From the NCBI RefSeq assembly GCF_000935125.1, contig NZ_JRKI01000029.1:186001-250000 (forward strand): a stretch of DNA of 64,000 nucleotides. Reading direction: 5' to 3'. This document shows, piece after piece, positions 61,605 through 64,000 of the stretch. The notes under the pieces are model-generated. The model was not told where the DNA came from, ran no database searches, and saw only the letters and a program-made list of their open reading frames with translations. Origin of the DNA: Streptomyces natalensis ATCC 27448. Lineage in GTDB: Bacteria > Actinomycetota > Actinomycetes > Streptomycetales > Streptomycetaceae. Positions within the stretch are counted from its first letter, which is position 1; each line of letters opens with the position of its first letter. Both the position numbers and the translations under genes were made by a program.

Positions 61605-61823
61605 TCAGCCATTCATGGCCGCCCAGAACTCCTCGAAGGACATCTGGCGGTCGCCGTTGGTGTCCAGCGAGTCGATCAGCTCCTGGGCCTGCGACTCGGT
61701 TATCTCCGCCCCCTCCAACTCCGCCACGACCTTCCGGTACTCGTCCGCAGTGACCTGGCCGTCCCCGTCGATGTCGTAGCGCTCGAAGACCTTGCGCGCC
61801 GCCGTCTCCACGATGTCTGCCAT
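61605..61823 (-). CDS. EF-hand calcium-binding protein
   Basis: 72 residues from ATG 61823, with AAGGGTGGAG just upstream (GTG 61832 would add three). Two EF-hand loops are intact: 'DIDGDGQVTADE' and 'DTNGDRQMSFEE', each with the D-x-D/N-x-D-G...E ligands, separated by a helix. It is a small soluble calmodulin-like calcium sensor or buffer of the kind common in Streptomyces. Target unknown. Transcribed alone. Confidence 0.92.
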   Translation of the reverse strand: MADIVETAARKVFERYDIDGDGQVTADEYRKVVAELEGAEITESQAQELIDSLDTNGDRQMSFEEFWAAMNG

Positions 61824-61969
61824 ATGCTCCACCCTTCTGCGATCTTCGCTGACGGGCCCAGATTATCGGTCCACCCTCAGCAACGCGGACGCGCCCAACC
61901 TGCCTAGCTGTTGCGGACCGATCTCGTTGCGTACGGGCCCGCCAACACCCGGCCGGAGCCCGGAAAAAG

Positions 61970-62130
61970 AGGGGCAGGACTGAAGCGCCGGCCCGGTCCA
62001 CCACCAGCTGCGCGCCCGGCGCGTGCTCCTCGGCCGCGAAAGGCCGCGAAAGGCCGCGAACTCCTCCCGCATCCCCTCGTAACCGGCGGCCACCATGCCG
62101 TAGACCGCTATGAATCCTCCCGAACTGCCG
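61970..62130 (-). pseudogene. N-terminal remnant of a beta-lactamase-family serine hydrolase, frameshifted
   Basis: 'MVAAGYEGMREEFAAF' is the usual start of Streptomyces beta-lactamase-fold hydrolases. The continuation 'AAEEHAPGAQLVVDRAGA' is found only in another frame, after a 10-bp tandem repeat. No SxxK follows. It is a dead fragment. Confidence 0.45.
62031..62060. repeat. 10-bp tandem repeat, three copies
   Basis: (A/C)GGCCGCGAA three times in a row, at the frameshift point of the serine hydrolase remnant. Confidence 0.9.
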
Positions 62131-62180
62131 TACCGATCTTGTGCTTCCGGCAACCCGTCACATCGAACGAACCCATTCAT

Positions 62181-62873
62181 CTAGGCCAGCCCCGCGTACG
62201 TCACGGTCCTTCCCGGCCCGAGTTCGCGCGCGACGCGTTCGGCCAGCTCCTCGCCCCGACGGTCCAGTTCCCTTCGCCGGGCGTCGTCCCTGTCCTCGTC
62301 GCGCTCCTTCAGGTACAGCTCCATGTTGGCGTCGAAGTCCGCCGACCACCCGTGCAGGTCATCGATCAGCTCGTCCGACAACCCAAGGGCGGCGGCCGGA
62401 TCGTCCGGGGCGAAGTCTCCGAAGCCTTCCGCACGGAGCGGAAACCACTTGTACTCGCCCTCGACGACGATGTGGAGAGGATGCGGCGGATCGCCATGCG
62501 CGTCGAGGGTCCAGTGCAGGCGCTGACATCCCCAGCACGCGAACTTCGCCGCGTGGTGCTGCTCATCCCAGTAGCGCACCACCCACGCGGGTCCGAGATG
62601 CTTCGCCACCGCCTGGGCGAGCGTCAAGCCCTGCTTGACATGCTTGCGCAGCGGGGGGCGGGAGGCGAACCCGCCGGGCGGGCGGGCTGTGGACCAGGAG
62701 ACCAGCCCGCGCGCCAAGTCCTCAGGGAGATCCACGTCGGGATCATCGACAGGAACGCTGCTGGTGTAGTGGTCGCCGCCCTCCTCGGACAACCCCGCAT
62801 ACAGCTCGTGCAAGGGAGACCGGGCACCCTGGGCGCGCACGAGGAGATGGCGGCGCTCGTCATCTTGGTTCAC
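62181..62873 (-). CDS. Unknown protein, 230 residues
   Basis: Intact frame with a GTG start at 62873. Soluble, acidic C-terminus with a charged helix ('LKERDEDRDDARRRELDRR'). Visible features are 'FACWGCQRLHWTLDAHGD' (a CxxC that could bind metal or form a disulfide) and 'ADFDANMELYLKERDED'. I do not recognise the family. The ribosome site is poor (GGGGGCG far upstream). Flanked by gene fragments on both sides. Confidence 0.5.
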   Translation of the reverse strand: MNQDDERRHLLVRAQGARSPLHELYAGLSEEGGDHYTSSVPVDDPDVDLPEDLARGLVSWSTARPPGGFASRPPLRKHVKQGLTLAQAVAKHLGPAWVVRYWDEQHHAAKFACWGCQRLHWTLDAHGDPPHPLHIVVEGEYKWFPLRAEGFGDFAPDDPAAALGLSDELIDDLHGWSADFDANMELYLKERDEDRDDARRRELDRRGEELAERVARELGPGRTVTYAGLA

Positions 62874-62889
62874 ACTGATTCGCCCCCAC

Positions 62890-63207
62890 GATCAAACCGT
62901 TGTCGCCCATTATGAGGGCCTCGCCGGTTCACCGACGCGCCTGCGCAGCGCGGCCCAACGCACCGGCATCACCATCGAGGCCCAGGCCGCCGGCCCCCAG
63001 GAGCCCCACCCCGCAGTCCACGGCGTGGCCATCGGCAACGACCTCACCGACACCGACGGTCACGCCCGCAGCGCCTACGCCGCCACCCCGGGCGAACTCG
63101 TCCTCGTCCGCCCCGACGGACACATCGGCATCCGCACCCCTCGAAGACGATCCAGGACAGCCCCGAAGCCGGACATCGCGCCGGAAGTGCGCGGCCGCAC
63201 CGGCTGA
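62890..63207 (+). pseudogene. C-terminal fragment resembling an FAD-dependent aromatic monooxygenase
   Basis: Frame from 62890 to the stop at 63207. 'LTDTDGHARSAYAATPGELV' followed by 'LVRPDGHIGIR' is the closing segment of FAD-dependent hydroxylases (usual text LVRPDGYxxxR). No start codon with a ribosome site and no FAD-binding GxGxxG domain are present, so this is a stub. Confidence 0.45.
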
Positions 63208-63210
63208 GGA

Positions 63211-63753
63211 TCAGGTACGGTCCAAGCCCCACGTCTGCAGGGCGTAGGGCCGCCCCTTCTCCTCACCCTTGATCAGCGGCACGTCGAGCAGGCTGAAGCC
63301 CGTTTGGGTGGCCACCGCGACGCTGGCGTCGTTTTCGGCCTCCAGCTCCACGATCACGCGCTCCACGCCCAGCTGCTCGAAGGCATACGCAGCCATGACC
63401 CGCACAGCCCGCGCCGCCAGCCCCTGTCCGCGGTGCGCCGGGCCGACCGCGTAGCCGAGCTCGGTGCCCTCGGGGGCGCGCCGCAGCATCACCTCGCCGA
63501 GTGGTGCGCCGCCGTCGACGGTGATGGCGAGCAGGATGGCCGTGCCCTCCGCCCGCAGCTGACGGTCCCGGGCCAGCCGTGCGCGGGCGGCAGCTTCGTC
63601 GAAAGGGGAGACGATCGGCGTCCAGTACGCGATGTCGGGGTGGTCGAACAGCTCGGGCATCGCGGCCAGGTCCGCCTCCGTCCAGTCGCGCAGGACGAGA
63701 CCCTCCCCCGTGAGCTCGATCCGCGCGGGGAAGGATGACGTGGTGCTGCTCAT
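63211..63753 (-). CDS. GNAT-family N-acetyltransferase (RimJ/RimL-like)
   Basis: 180 residues. 'LVLRDWTEADLAAMPELFDHPD' opens the fold, 'ELGYAVGPAHRGQGLAARAV' is the acetyl-CoA-binding motif A (R/Q-x-x-G-x-G/A), and 'VIVELEAENDASVAVATQTGF' is motif B. AGGGAGG precedes ATG 63753. It transfers an acetyl group to an unknown amine. Transcribed alone. Confidence 0.9.
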   Translation of the reverse strand: MSSTTSSFPARIELTGEGLVLRDWTEADLAAMPELFDHPDIAYWTPIVSPFDEAAARARLARDRQLRAEGTAILLAITVDGGAPLGEVMLRRAPEGTELGYAVGPAHRGQGLAARAVRVMAAYAFEQLGVERVIVELEAENDASVAVATQTGFSLLDVPLIKGEEKGRPYALQTWGLDRT

Positions 63754-63867
63754 GCTGGGTGGCCTCCCTGGTCTGTTCAGGACGAGGCAGGATAACCGGG
63801 GCAGTCATCGGCTCACCGGAAGTTTTCCGGGGAACTCAGGGTTGAAGGCGCGCTCGAACGCCCGCCG

Positions 63868-63893
63868 TAAAAAATACGGCGTCGGCCGACGCC
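63868..63893 (-). terminator. Rho-independent terminator for a leftward gene beyond the window
   Basis: A perfect 16-bp palindrome GGCGTCGG/CCGACGCC (63878-63893). On the minus strand it is followed by a run of six T. It would stop a transcript entering from the right edge before the GNAT gene. The rest of 63754-64000 shows no gene. Confidence 0.65.
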
Positions 63894-64000
63894 GGACGCG
63901 CCGGACGCCCAGGACCGATGCTCACGGAGTTGCGGGCCCTACGCGGCAAGGAGTAACAGCAGCAAGGCAATTGGGTGCATCCTACAGGCGTATGCTCGCC

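Noticed and set aside
1-64000. CRISPR array search
   Set aside because: The tandem repeats seen have no unique spacers and no cas genes are present.

Overview
The window reads as chromosomal DNA from a Streptomyces-like actinomycete. Base composition is very GC-rich, codons end in G or C, GTG and TTG starts are common, and the gene families are typical of the genus (IclR/glycerol kinase, RsbW-like ATPase, EF-hand protein, secreted SH3-like peptide). I see no rRNA, tRNA or CRISPR array. The left 11 kb and the far right end look worn. Intact single genes alternate with gene fragments, transposase remnants and at least two places where parts of unrelated genes are joined.

Left part (1-11.5 kb): an SNase-like protein, an ATP-grasp remnant beside a 224-residue unknown, a secreted metallophosphoesterase, a secreted SH3-like peptide, a degraded IS5-type transposase, an ADP-ribosylglycohydrolase, a tetR/amidohydrolase deletion scar, a nucleotidyltransferase, and an amino-acid permease fragment joined to a padR fragment.

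Island 1 (11.57-19.69 kb) is the most unusual locus. It holds a complete dTDP-L-rhamnose gene set (rmlC, then rmlABD on the other strand), an AlbC-like cyclodipeptide synthase translationally coupled to a cytochrome P450, a macrolide-type glycosyltransferase and a membrane O-acyltransferase. My reading is a pathway to a P450-modified, 6-deoxyhexosylated and possibly O-acylated 2,5-diketopiperazine. I know of no described pathway with this full combination, but I could not search for one.

Middle (20-32 kb): an anti-sigma-like ATPase, an IclR regulator followed by glycerol kinase, a LysR regulator divergent from an epimerase/aldo-keto reductase pair, a small unknown gene, and a leftward operon of ABC ATPase, ABC permease and a beta-propeller/phosphoesterase protein.

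Island 2 (32.8-60.6 kb) is a tightly packed 20-gene exopolysaccharide operon, largely with 4-bp start/stop overlaps. The first half has a priming phosphoglycosyltransferase, an AlgD-like nucleotide-sugar dehydrogenase, a GT4 transferase, two Wzz-like co-polymerases, an AsnB-type amidotransferase, a fused ADH/Gfo-Idh oxidoreductase, a heparinase II/III-like protein, a beta-helix lipoprotein, a Wzy-like polymerase and a second GT4. The second half looks like a module for a CDP-linked modified sugar: C-methyltransferase, RfbF-like cytidylyltransferase, PIG-L deacetylase, epimerase, DUF4910-type protein, RmlC-like epimerase and GSA-type PLP enzyme. It also carries a Wzx flippase, a GT2 and a pyruvyltransferase. 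Together they suggest a Wzx/Wzy-made polymer with uronate (perhaps amidated), pyruvate and an unusual methylated or aminated sugar.

Repeats are a second theme. One identical 33-bp palindromic element sits in the same reading frame inside three unrelated proteins, with a longer inverted relative in a fourth. Tandem repeats of 9, 10, 15, 17, 21 and 40 bp lie at gene starts, gene ends and pseudogenes. The right end (60.6-64 kb) carries a PAP2 phosphatase, an IS701-like remnant, an EF-hand protein, pseudogene fragments, an unknown gene and a GNAT acetyltransferase.
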